Part shown: piece after piece, positions 52,742 to 61,331 of the stretch | Position numbering within the stretch: the stretch's first letter is position 1 | Layout of the letters: each line of letters opens with the position of its first letter | Assembly (NCBI RefSeq): GCF_904848665.1 | Contig: NZ_CAJHCQ010000004.1 | Span: 310,001-374,000 of the forward strand | From: Paraburkholderia hiiakae | GTDB lineage: Bacteria; Pseudomonadota; Gammaproteobacteria; Burkholderiales; Burkholderiaceae | Direction of reading: 5' to 3' | Length of the DNA: 64,000 nt | Position numbers and translations under genes: made by a program | The notes under the pieces: model-generated | Seen by the model: the letters and a program-made list of their open reading frames with translations, nothing else | Told to the model about the DNA's origin: nothing | The model's database searches: none

Positions 52742-54805
52742 ATGCGCTACCCCAATTTGTTCAAACCCTTGACGCTCAATCAGCTCACGCTGCGCAACCG
52801 CATCGTCAGCACGGCCCACGCCGAAGTCTACGCGGAGCCGGGCGGCTTGCCGGGCGACCGCTATATCCGCTATTACGAGGAGAAGGCCAAGGGTGGCGTG
52901 GGTCTCGCCGTGTGCGGCGGGTCGAGCCCGGTGTCGATCGACAGTCCCCAGGGCTGGTGGAAATCGGTGAACCTCGCCACGGACAAGATCATCGATCCGC
53001 TCGCGCGTCTGGCCGAAGCCATGCACCGCCACGGCGCGAAGATCATGATCCAGGCCACGCATATGGGCCGCCGTTCCGCCTTTCACGGTGAGCACTGGCC
53101 GCATTTGATGTCGCCTTCGGGCGTGCGCGAGCCCGTGCACCGTGGTAACGCGAAGATCATCGAGGTAGAGGAAATCCGCCGCATCATCGGCGACTTTGCG
53201 GCCGCTGCGAAGCGCGTGAAAGACGCGGGCATGGACGGCATCGAAATTTCCGCCGCGCACCAGCATCTGATCGATCAATTCTGGAGCCCGCGCACGAACT
53301 TTCGCACCGACGAATGGGGCGGCTCGCTCGAAAACCGGCTGCGTTTTGGCGTGGAAGTGCTCAAGGCCGTGCGCGAGGCGGTGGGCAAGGACTTTTGCGT
53401 CGGCCTGCGCATGTGCGGCGACGAATTCCATGAAGATGGCCTCGATCACGAGCAGTTGAAGGAGATCGCGCAGGCGATGGCGGAAACGGGCCTCATCGAC
53501 TACCTCGGTGTGATTGGCTCCGGCGCGGACACGCACAACACGCTCGCGAACTGCATGCCGCCCATGGCGCTGCCGCCCGAGCCGTTCGTGCATCTCGCGG
53601 CGGGCATCAAGTCGGTGGTCAAGCTGCCCGTGATGCACGCGCAGAGCATTCGCGACGCGGGCCAGGCCGAGCGTTTGCTCGCGAGCGGCATGGTCGATCT
53701 CGTGGGCATGACGCGCGCGCAGATCGCCGACCCGCATATGGTCATCAAGATTCGCGACGGCCGCGAAGACGAAATCAAGCAGTGCGTGGGCGCGAACTAT
53801 TGCATCGACCGCCAGTACAACGGGCTCGATGTGCTGTGCGTGCAGAACGCCGCAACGTCGCGCGAAGCGACCATGCCGCATGTCATCGAAAAGTCGCGTG
53901 GCCCGAAGCGCAAAGTCGTGGTGGTCGGCGCGGGCCCTGCGGGTCTGGAGGCGGCACGCGTAGCGCGGCTGCGCGGCCATGACGTGGTGCTGTTCGAAAA
54001 GAGCGACGCCGTGGGCGGCCAGATTCTGCTGGCAGCGAAAGCGCCGCAGCGCGAGCAGATGGCGGGCATCGTGCGCTGGTTCGACATGGAGACGAAGCGC
54101 CTTGGCGTGGATCGCCGCCTTGGCGTGAGCGCCGACGAGAAAACGATACTTGCGGAAAAGCCCGACATCATCGTGCTCGCGACCGGCGGGTCGAGCTTCA
54201 CGCAGCAGGTTCCGGCCTGGGGCGTGGAAGAAGGGCTTGCCGTGAGCGCGTGGGACATCCTGAGCGGCAAGGTCGAGCCGAAGCAGAACGTGCTCGTCTA
54301 CGACGGCGTGAGCACGCATGCGGGCGCGGGCGTCGCCGACTTCATTTCGAGCCGTGGCTCGAAGGTCGAAATCGTCACGCCCGACGTCAAGGTCGCCGAC
54401 GACGTGGGCGGCACCACGTTCCCGATTTTCTATCGCCGCCTCTATGCGCAGGGCGTGATTCACACGCCGAACTATTGGCTCGATCGCGTGTATGAGGAAG
54501 ATGACAAGAAGATCGCCGTGCTGCGCAACGAGTACACGGAGGAGCAGGAAGAGCGCGCCGTCGATCAGGTGGTGATCGAAAACGGCAGCACGCCGAACGA
54601 CGAGTTGTACTGGAAACTCAAGCCCGAATCGGTCAATCGCGGTCAGGTGGACGTGCACAAGCTCTTCGCGGCTGAGGCGCAGCCATGCCTTTCCGAAGAC
54701 CTCGGCAATGGCCGTTTCCTGCTGTTCCGCGTGGGCGACTGCATCTCCCTGCACAACATTCACGGCGCGATTTACGACGCGCTGCGGCTCGCCAAGGACT
54801 TCTGA
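52742..54805 (+). CDS. dgcA: dimethylglycine demethylase subunit A
   Basis: 687-aa fusion of an old-yellow-enzyme-like flavin barrel (about residues 1-360, opening RYPNLFKPLTLNQLTLRNRI) and a C-terminal NAD(P)/FAD-type domain (VVVVGAGPAGLEAARVARL at about 393-411), the plan of trimethylamine dehydrogenase. It demethylates dimethylglycine to sarcosine. In trimethylamine dehydrogenase a [4Fe-4S] cluster is held by CxxCxxC...C. Here the segment reads CVGANYC...LC, with Ala at the second cysteine. The ATG at 52742 is used; the ribosome site is weak. dgcB starts 3 bases after its stop. Confidence 0.95.
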   Translation: MRYPNLFKPLTLNQLTLRNRIVSTAHAEVYAEPGGLPGDRYIRYYEEKAKGGVGLAVCGGSSPVSIDSPQGWWKSVNLATDKIIDPLARLAEAMHRHGAKIMIQATHMGRRSAFHGEHWPHLMSPSGVREPVHRGNAKIIEVEEIRRIIGDFAAAAKRVKDAGMDGIEISAAHQHLIDQFWSPRTNFRTDEWGGSLENRLRFGVEVLKAVREAVGKDFCVGLRMCGDEFHEDGLDHEQLKEIAQAMAETGLIDYLGVIGSGADTHNTLANCMPPMALPPEPFVHLAAGIKSVVKLPVMHAQSIRDAGQAERLLASGMVDLVGMTRAQIADPHMVIKIRDGREDEIKQCVGANYCIDRQYNGLDVLCVQNAATSREATMPHVIEKSRGPKRKVVVVGAGPAGLEAARVARLRGHDVVLFEKSDAVGGQILLAAKAPQREQMAGIVRWFDMETKRLGVDRRLGVSADEKTILAEKPDIIVLATGGSSFTQQVPAWGVEEGLAVSAWDILSGKVEPKQNVLVYDGVSTHAGAGVADFISSRGSKVEIVTPDVKVADDVGGTTFPIFYRRLYAQGVIHTPNYWLDRVYEEDDKKIAVLRNEYTEEQEERAVDQVVIENGSTPNDELYWKLKPESVNRGQVDVHKLFAAEAQPCLSEDLGNGRFLLFRVGDCISLHNIHGAIYDALRLAKDF

Positions 54806-54808
54806 ACC

Positions 54809-56737
54809 ATGAATCCGACCTGGCTCATTACCGCGCTGTTGTGGATGTCGATGGCGGGCCTCGCGTTCGCGGTCGCGAAGCGTGCCGCTTTCTGGCGGGT
54901 GGGGCGCGCCGCCTCACCCAGCTCCGTGGGCGTCGGCAAGCTGTTCAGTATCCCGAAGCGTTATTTCGTCGATTTGCACCACGTGGTGGCACGCGACCCG
55001 TATATCGCGAAGACGCACGTCGCGACGGCGGGTGGTGCGATCGCGGCGCTTGCGCTCGTGTTCGTCAACTACGGGCTGGCGATTTATTCGCCGTGGCTCG
55101 ACAAGCTGATCTTTCTCGCGGCGCTCGCCATGCTGATCGGCGCGGTGTTCGTGTGGCGTCGCCGGCACGCGAAAGATGTCCCCGCGCGTCTCTCGCGGGG
55201 ACCGTGGAATACGCTGCCGTGGCTGCTCGGTTCGTTCGCGCTGGGCGTGGCGCTCTTTACGGTGGTGCCCGCGGGCGCCATGTCGGGCGGCTTCGCGGTG
55301 CTTTGCGCTGTGTTGATCGGCGTTGGCGCGTGCGCGATGACGTTTGGCGCAGCGAAGGGCGGCCCCATGAAGCACGCGATTGCAGGACTGCTGCATCTAG
55401 CGTTCCATCCACGTCAGGAGCGCTTTTCAGCGACGCGCGAGGGTTGGACCGGCAACGGCACGGCCACGCCGCCTACGGCGCTGAAGCTCCCCGACATCGA
55501 AGAGAAGCAGGAATATGGCGTGGCGAAACCCGTTGAGTTTCGCTGGAATCAGTTGCTGAGCTTCGATGCCTGCGTGCAGTGCGGCAAATGCGAAGCCGCG
55601 TGCCCGGCATTCGCCTCGGGCCAGCCGCTCAACCCCAAGAAGCTGATTCAGGATCTCGTGGTCGGCATGGCGGGCGGTACCGACGCGGCTTATGCGGGCA
55701 GCCCCACGCCCGGCATCGAGGTTGGCCAGCATAGCGGCGCGCCGAACGGTCCGATCGTTTCCGGTCTGATCGAAGCGCAAACGCTGTGGTCGTGCACCAC
55801 CTGCCGCGCTTGCGTGCAGGAGTGCCCCATGCTGATCGAGCACGTCGATGCGATTGTCGACATGCGCCGCAACCAGACACTCGTGCATGGCGAGGTGCCG
55901 GGCAAAGGTCCCGAAGTGCTGGCCAATCTGCGCGAAACGGGCACGGCCGGCGGCTACGACAAGGCGGCGCGCTACGACTGGGCAGTCGATCTCAACGCGC
56001 CCGTGGCGCAACCGGGCAAGCGCGTGGACGTGCTCGTGGTGGCGGGCGAGGGCGCGTTCGACATGCGCTATCAGCGCACGCTGCGCGCGCTCGTGAAGGT
56101 GCTCAACAAGGCGGGCGTGAACTACGCGGTGCTCGGTGCGAGCGAAACCGACACGGGCGACGTGGCGCGCCGCCTTGGCGACGAAGCGACGTTCCAGCGC
56201 ATGGCGAAGCAGATGATGACGACGCTCGCCACGCTGAACTTCGCGCGCATCGTGACCGCCGATCCGCACGTCATGCACAGCCTGCGTAACGAGTACCGCG
56301 CACTTGGCGGGCGTTATGAGGTGCTGCATCACACAACCTACCTCGCGGAACTCGCCGCGACCGGACGCATCGCGCCGAAGGCCGTGCAGGCGCTCGCCGA
56401 CAAGCGCACGACGTACCACGATCCCTGCTATCTGGGCCGCTATAACGGCGAAACCGAAGCACCGCGCAAGCTGCTCAAGACCATCGGCATCAAGGTCGTG
56501 GAAATGGAGCGCAGCGGCATGCGCGCACGTTGCTGTGGCGGCGGCGGCGGCGCGCCGCTCACCGATATCCCCGGCAAGCAGCGCATTCCCGACATCCGCA
56601 TCGCCGACGCGCGCGCAGTCAACGCCGACGTCGTCGCCGTGGCCTGCCCGCAATGCACGGCCATGTTCGAAGGCGTGGTGGGCCCGCGCCCGGACGTGCT
56701 CGACGTGGCCGAACTCGTGGCCGCCTCGCTGGAGTGA
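54809..56737 (+). CDS. dgcB: dimethylglycine demethylase subunit B, membrane Fe-S protein
   Basis: 642-aa protein: about five N-terminal transmembrane helices (residues 1-195) with histidines able to bind haem, a double [4Fe-4S] ferredoxin domain (CVQCGKCEAACPA and CTTCRACVQECPM), then a cysteine-rich CCG domain pair (DPCYLGRYNGE, RCCGGGGG). This matches heterodisulfide-reductase/GlpC-like electron carriers and the Pseudomonas DgcB. It should collect electrons from DgcA, perhaps through the ETF pair next door, and pass them to the quinone pool. Confidence 0.94.
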   Translation: MNPTWLITALLWMSMAGLAFAVAKRAAFWRVGRAASPSSVGVGKLFSIPKRYFVDLHHVVARDPYIAKTHVATAGGAIAALALVFVNYGLAIYSPWLDKLIFLAALAMLIGAVFVWRRRHAKDVPARLSRGPWNTLPWLLGSFALGVALFTVVPAGAMSGGFAVLCAVLIGVGACAMTFGAAKGGPMKHAIAGLLHLAFHPRQERFSATREGWTGNGTATPPTALKLPDIEEKQEYGVAKPVEFRWNQLLSFDACVQCGKCEAACPAFASGQPLNPKKLIQDLVVGMAGGTDAAYAGSPTPGIEVGQHSGAPNGPIVSGLIEAQTLWSCTTCRACVQECPMLIEHVDAIVDMRRNQTLVHGEVPGKGPEVLANLRETGTAGGYDKAARYDWAVDLNAPVAQPGKRVDVLVVAGEGAFDMRYQRTLRALVKVLNKAGVNYAVLGASETDTGDVARRLGDEATFQRMAKQMMTTLATLNFARIVTADPHVMHSLRNEYRALGGRYEVLHHTTYLAELAATGRIAPKAVQALADKRTTYHDPCYLGRYNGETEAPRKLLKTIGIKVVEMERSGMRARCCGGGGGAPLTDIPGKQRIPDIRIADARAVNADVVAVACPQCTAMFEGVVGPRPDVLDVAELVAASLE

Positions 56738-56741
56738 ATCG

Positions 56742-57911
56742 ATGAATACCCTCAAACGAATCGATCCGCGCCGCCCTTTCGTCGTCACGGCGGCGGGCCT
56801 CAGGCGCATCACGTTGGGTGAGACCGGCAGCGCGGATGCGAGCGCTGCGCAATGGCTGGCACAACACGGGCATGCTGGCGTTGCGAAGCCTCGCCGTGTG
56901 ATTAGTAACCCAAATCAGTTTCTGCTCGTAGTCGCCCACGCCGAACGGGGCGCGCTCGACGACCACGCGTGCCAGGCCATTGCCGCCGCCGCGCTACTCG
57001 CCGATGCGCAAACCGAAGTGGCGCTGCTCGTGTTCGGCGAACTGAAAAACGACGCTGGGGCGCTCGGTGTAGACAAGCTGATCGAGATGCCCGGTTTCGA
57101 GCGCCGCATGTTCGCGCCGGAAAGCGAGTTGCGCGCGCTGCAGGCCTGCGCGGCGGCGCTCGCCCCGAAGCACATATTTCTGCCCGACAACGCTTATGGT
57201 GACGGCGACCTCGGCCGCCGCTACGCGGCCGGTGCTGGCGCGAGCACGGCGGCCCATGTGGTCGAGATCGATGCGAAGCATGTAGGCGTGTACGCGCAGT
57301 CGAAGCGCGCGTGGGCCGCGCGTTCGCTGCCCGACGTGATCCTGCTCGCTGCGAACGCCGTCGATTCGAAGCTGCCATTCGTCGGCGCGGGAGAACGCCT
57401 TGCGGGCAATTTCATCCGGCCTGCTAACGACCTCGCGTCGTCATACAGGGATCTCGGCCTCGAATCCATCGACGCCGCCCAGGTCGCGCTCGAAGAAGCC
57501 GATTTCATCGTCTCGGCGGGCAACGGCGTGACCGACATTGCGGCGTTCGGCCGGCTCGCTGGCGCACTCGGCGCGGCAATCGGCGCGAGCCGCGTGGCCG
57601 TGGACAACGGTCACTTCACGCGCGACAAGCAGGTGGGCGCAACGGGCAAGACGGTCGAGGCGAGCGTGTATATCGCGTTCGGTATTTCGGGGGCCGTGCA
57701 GCACTTGCAGGGCATCAAGGATTGCCGCCATGTGATCGCCGTGAATCTGGACGGCAGCGCGCCGATCGCAAAGCGCGCCAATCTGACCGTAGTCGGCGAC
57801 GCGCAAGGCACCATCGCCGCGTTGATCGAACAGGTGCAAGCCGCACGCGCAACGCAGGGCGGGGCGAGCGCCGTCCATCACGAAACCCAGTCCGCAGGAG
57901 TCGCCGCATGA
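56742..57911 (+). CDS. electron transfer flavoprotein, alpha subunit-like
   Basis: 389-aa ETF-alpha homologue. The C-terminal FAD-binding domain shows SAGNGVTDIAAFGRLAGALG, the SRVAVDNGHFTRDKQVGATGKTV block and ISGAVQHLQGIKDCRHVIAVN. It corresponds to the ETF-like gene that follows dgcB in Pseudomonas (PA5400). The ATG at 56742 is four bases after the dgcB stop. It probably links dimethylglycine or betaine demethylation electrons to DgcB or the quinone pool. Its N-terminus is longer than in standard ETF-alpha. Confidence 0.9.
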   Translation: MNTLKRIDPRRPFVVTAAGLRRITLGETGSADASAAQWLAQHGHAGVAKPRRVISNPNQFLLVVAHAERGALDDHACQAIAAAALLADAQTEVALLVFGELKNDAGALGVDKLIEMPGFERRMFAPESELRALQACAAALAPKHIFLPDNAYGDGDLGRRYAAGAGASTAAHVVEIDAKHVGVYAQSKRAWAARSLPDVILLAANAVDSKLPFVGAGERLAGNFIRPANDLASSYRDLGLESIDAAQVALEEADFIVSAGNGVTDIAAFGRLAGALGAAIGASRVAVDNGHFTRDKQVGATGKTVEASVYIAFGISGAVQHLQGIKDCRHVIAVNLDGSAPIAKRANLTVVGDAQGTIAALIEQVQAARATQGGASAVHHETQSAGVAA

Positions 57912-58729
57912 ACGCGCGCCATGATCCTCAACGTGGAATCGAGCGCATCGCGGTGCTCGTTTCGGTGGGGCGCCACCCGGTAAGCGGCGCACCACGCTAT
58001 AGCCGCAACGACGCGCTCGCGCTCGACCTTGCGCGCACGCTCGCCGAGCGGCATCGCGCGCGTCTCGACGTGCTGCATGCCGGCGACGCCGCCGATCCCG
58101 CGCTCGCTGAATACCTTGCGCTCGGCGCGCACGAAGTGGAGGTGCTGGCCTGCACGCCGTCCGGCGACGCGGCACGCCTGCTCGCCGAACGCGTGCGCGG
58201 TTACGACCTCATATTGACGGGCACGCGCGCCGAAGGGGCGCACGACAGCGGCATGCTGCCGTACCGCGTGGCTGCAGCGCTTGGCGTGCCGATGGTGGGA
58301 AGCGCCGTGGACATCGACGTCGATGTCGCCACGCGTGCCGCCGTCGTGCGTCAGTTCCTGCCCAAAGGGCTGCGCCGGCGCGTGCAGACGGCGCTGCCCG
58401 CCGTCATCGCCGTGCATCCGCTTGCGAGCGCCCAGCCTCGTTATGCCTACGCGCGTCTGCGTGCAGGCGCGGTGCGGTCCGAGCGTGCGTCGGGCGCGAC
58501 GGGCGCGAGCGTAGCCGTTTCCACCGAAGCCGCCGCATGGACTGTTGGCCCGATCGAGCGCAAGCCGGTGCGGCTAGCCGCGGCGGAGAAGCGCACGGGC
58601 CACGCGCGCATGCTGTCGGCGACCACGACCGAAAGCCGGGGCGGCAACGTCGTAATTGAAGGGAGTTCGGTCGAAAAAGCACAAGTGATCCTCGCATATT
58701 TGCGGGAGCATCAACTCATCGACTACTGA
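57908..58729 (+). CDS. electron transfer flavoprotein, beta subunit-like
   Basis: 273-aa ETF-beta homologue, partner of the preceding gene, with which it overlaps by ATGA. The core ERIAVLVSVGRHPVSGAPRY, YDLILTGTRAEGAHDSGMLPYRVAAALG and the AMP/FAD-binding loop region are recognisable. The C-terminal third (about residues 180-245) is divergent and Ala/Thr-rich. It should form a heterodimer that shuttles electrons from DgcA, though GbcB could also be a partner. gbcA follows 49 bases later. Confidence 0.87.
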   Translation: MNARHDPQRGIERIAVLVSVGRHPVSGAPRYSRNDALALDLARTLAERHRARLDVLHAGDAADPALAEYLALGAHEVEVLACTPSGDAARLLAERVRGYDLILTGTRAEGAHDSGMLPYRVAAALGVPMVGSAVDIDVDVATRAAVVRQFLPKGLRRRVQTALPAVIAVHPLASAQPRYAYARLRAGAVRSERASGATGASVAVSTEAAAWTVGPIERKPVRLAAAEKRTGHARMLSATTTESRGGNVVIEGSSVEKAQVILAYLREHQLIDY

Positions 58730-58778
58730 TTTTGCTGGCCTGTCGGCAACGAACTGGGATGAAAAATCCGGAGCACAC

Positions 58779-60020
58779 ATGAAAGTAACGGCAGAGATTC
58801 GCGCGCTGATCGAGCGGCGTCAGGCGGGTTACAGCCTGGAGGCGCCTTTCTACCTGAGCGAGGAGATTTTCGCGCTCGATATGGAGACGATTTTCCGGCA
58901 GCACTGGATCGAGGTCGCCACGGAAGCGGAAATTCCCGAGCCGGGTGACTACGTGACCGTCGATCTGGCGGGCGACTCGATCCTGATCGTGCGCGACGAC
59001 GACATGCAGGTGCGTGCGTTCCACAACGTTTGCCGCCATCGCGGTGCGCGTCTGTGCAACGAAGACAAAGGATCGGTGGGCAATATCGTTTGCCCGTATC
59101 ACAGCTGGACCTACAACCTCACCGGCGCGCTGATGTTCGCCGAGCACATGGGCGAGCAGTTCGACCGCTGCAAGCACAGCCTCAAGAACGTGCATGTGGA
59201 GAATCTCGCGGGCCTGATCTTCGTGTGTCTCGCCGAAGAACCGCCCGCCGACTTCGCGGACATGCGCGCCGAGATGGAGCCGTATCTGTTGCCGCACGAT
59301 CTGGCGGGCTGCAAGGTCGCCGCGCAGGTCGACATCATCGAAAAGGGCAACTGGAAGCTCGTGATGGAAAACAATCGCGAGTGCTATCACTGCGTGGCGA
59401 ACCACCCCGAGCTGACCATTTCCCTCTACGAATACGGCTTTGGCTACGCACGCACGGACGCCAACGCGGAAGGCATGGATGCGTTCGAGCGCACCTGCAA
59501 CGAGCGCGCGAAGCAGTGGGAAGCGATGGACCTGCCATCGGTCGAAATCGAAAAACTGCTGGACGTAACGGGTTTTCGCACGCAACGCCTGCCGCTCGAC
59601 CGCTGCGGCGAGTCTCAAACGCTGGACGCGAAAGTCGCCTCGAAGAAGCTGCTCGGCGAATTCCGCACGGCCGATCTGGGCGGCCTCTCGTTCTGGACGC
59701 AGCCGAATTCGTGGCATCACTTCATGAGCGATCACATCGTGTCGTTCTCGGTCATTCCGCTTTCCGCGGGCGAGACACTCGTGCGCACGCGCTGGCTCGT
59801 TCACAAGGACGCGCGCGAAGGCATCGACTACGACGTGGAGAATCTCACCGCCGTGTGGAACGCGACCAACAACCAGGATCGCACGCTCGTGGAGTATTCG
59901 CAGCGCGGCGCGGCGAGCAGCGCGTATGAGCCGGGCCCGTATTCGCCGTACACGGAAGGGCTCGTCGAAAAGTTCTCGGCCTGGTATATCGGCCGCCTCG
60001 CCAGGCAGATTGGCGCATAA
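58779..60020 (+). CDS. gbcA: glycine betaine monooxygenase, Rieske oxygenase subunit
   Basis: 413-aa terminal oxygenase that demethylates glycine betaine to dimethylglycine with release of formaldehyde. The Rieske [2Fe-2S] site is CRHRGARLC...CPYHSW (about residues 86-110), and the mononuclear iron site is in ENNRECYHCVANHPE with a later Asp. GGAG precedes the ATG. It receives electrons from GbcB, encoded 47 bases downstream. The pair is well characterised in Pseudomonas and Chromohalobacter. Confidence 0.96.
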   Translation: MKVTAEIRALIERRQAGYSLEAPFYLSEEIFALDMETIFRQHWIEVATEAEIPEPGDYVTVDLAGDSILIVRDDDMQVRAFHNVCRHRGARLCNEDKGSVGNIVCPYHSWTYNLTGALMFAEHMGEQFDRCKHSLKNVHVENLAGLIFVCLAEEPPADFADMRAEMEPYLLPHDLAGCKVAAQVDIIEKGNWKLVMENNRECYHCVANHPELTISLYEYGFGYARTDANAEGMDAFERTCNERAKQWEAMDLPSVEIEKLLDVTGFRTQRLPLDRCGESQTLDAKVASKKLLGEFRTADLGGLSFWTQPNSWHHFMSDHIVSFSVIPLSAGETLVRTRWLVHKDAREGIDYDVENLTAVWNATNNQDRTLVEYSQRGAASSAYEPGPYSPYTEGLVEKFSAWYIGRLARQIGA

Positions 60021-60067
60021 CGCACGCGCTTAAAGCAAAAAATGCGGCAAAGAGAGCGGAGTTTGAC

Positions 60068-61219
60068 ATGATGCGAGACGCGGCCCAATTCCATCCACTC
60101 GATCCCAGCGACAGCCGGGTGACGCGCCCGGCGTTCTGGGGCGCGTTGCCCGAGCGGTGGACGAGCGAGGTCGAGGAAACCCTCGTGTGCTGCCACGTAT
60201 GGCAGGAAACGCACGACGTGAAGAGCTTTTTCCTGCGCTCGCCGCAGGGCCGCACGTTCTCGTTCGAGCCGGGGCAGTTCCTCACGCTCGAACTCGAGAT
60301 CGACGGCGAGCCCATCAACCGTTGCTATACGATTTCGTCGTCGCCCGCGCGGCCTCATACCCTTTCCATTACGGTCAAGCGGGTGCCCGGCGGCAAGGTG
60401 TCGAACTGGCTGCACGACAATCTGCGCCCAGGCGTTTCGCTGCGCGTGCTCGGACCGGCCGGCGAATTCACTTGTGCGCGTCACCCCGCGCCGAAGTATC
60501 TGTTTCTTTCCGCGGGGTCCGGCGTGACGCCGCTGATGTCGATGAGCCGCGCGCATCACGATCTCGCCGAGGACCGCGATATCGTTTTCGTGCACAGCGC
60601 CCGCACGCCTGACGACATTATCTTCGCGCGCGAGCTGGAACTGATTGCTTCGAGCCGCGCGAATTTCCGCACGTCGTTCGTCTGCGAAAGGGTGGGGGCG
60701 CGCACCGACTGGTCGGGCGTCACAGGTTTTCTTTCCCTGCCGCTGTTGAAGCTCATCGCTCCGGACTTCATGGAGCGCGAAATCTTCACCTGTGGCCCCG
60801 CACCCTATATGAAAGCCGTGCGCGATCTGCTCGACGAAGCCGGCTTCGCGCGCGAACGCTATCACGAAGAGAGTTTTTCATTCGAAACGCTTTCGGCGCA
60901 CGCCGATGCGCCGGCGGCATCCCCCCCGGCAGAATCGGAATCGTCCGCAGAAACCGCCAGCTTCACGATCACCTTCGCGAAGAGTCGCCGCGAGATTCAA
61001 TGCGGTGCGCAACAGACCGTGCTCGATGCAGCGCGTCAAGCGGGCGTACGGCTAGCCTCCTCGTGCAGCCAGGGCATGTGCGGAACCTGCAAGGTCAAGC
61101 TCGTTTCCGGGCAGGTCGATATGAAGCATAGCGGTGGTATCCGCCAGCGCGAAATCGATCAAGGCATGGCCCTGCTGTGCTGCTCGAAGCCGCTGTCCGA
61201 CCTCGTCGTCGATAAATGA
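60068..61219 (+). CDS. gbcB: glycine betaine monooxygenase, reductase subunit
   Basis: 383-aa ferredoxin reductase for GbcA. It has an FAD-binding domain (NRCYTISSSPARPHT), an NAD(P)H-binding domain (LFLSAGSGVTPLMSMS, FTCGPAPYM) and a C-terminal plant-type [2Fe-2S] domain with ligands in SSCSQGMCGTCKVK and the late CCSKPL. The order FAD-NAD-[2Fe-2S] matches GbcB and the Hcp reductase-like group. GGAG precedes the ATG at 60068. It carries electrons from NADH to the Rieske centre. Confidence 0.96.
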   Translation: MMRDAAQFHPLDPSDSRVTRPAFWGALPERWTSEVEETLVCCHVWQETHDVKSFFLRSPQGRTFSFEPGQFLTLELEIDGEPINRCYTISSSPARPHTLSITVKRVPGGKVSNWLHDNLRPGVSLRVLGPAGEFTCARHPAPKYLFLSAGSGVTPLMSMSRAHHDLAEDRDIVFVHSARTPDDIIFARELELIASSRANFRTSFVCERVGARTDWSGVTGFLSLPLLKLIAPDFMEREIFTCGPAPYMKAVRDLLDEAGFARERYHEESFSFETLSAHADAPAASPPAESESSAETASFTITFAKSRREIQCGAQQTVLDAARQAGVRLASSCSQGMCGTCKVKLVSGQVDMKHSGGIRQREIDQGMALLCCSKPLSDLVVDK

Positions 61220-61331
61220 GGCCGGCGTCGCGCAACGACAAGAACACGTCGCAAATCGACGTTAGCGGCAGATTGTGGCGGGCGAATCTGCATAGGCACG
61301 GGGCGCTTGCCCATATCACAGGAGATCGACC

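Noticed and set aside
52523..54763. Minus-strand frame of 746 codons opposite dgcA
   Set aside because: It is the antisense shadow of dgcA, full of Arg, His and Val, with no ribosome site or recognisable motif.
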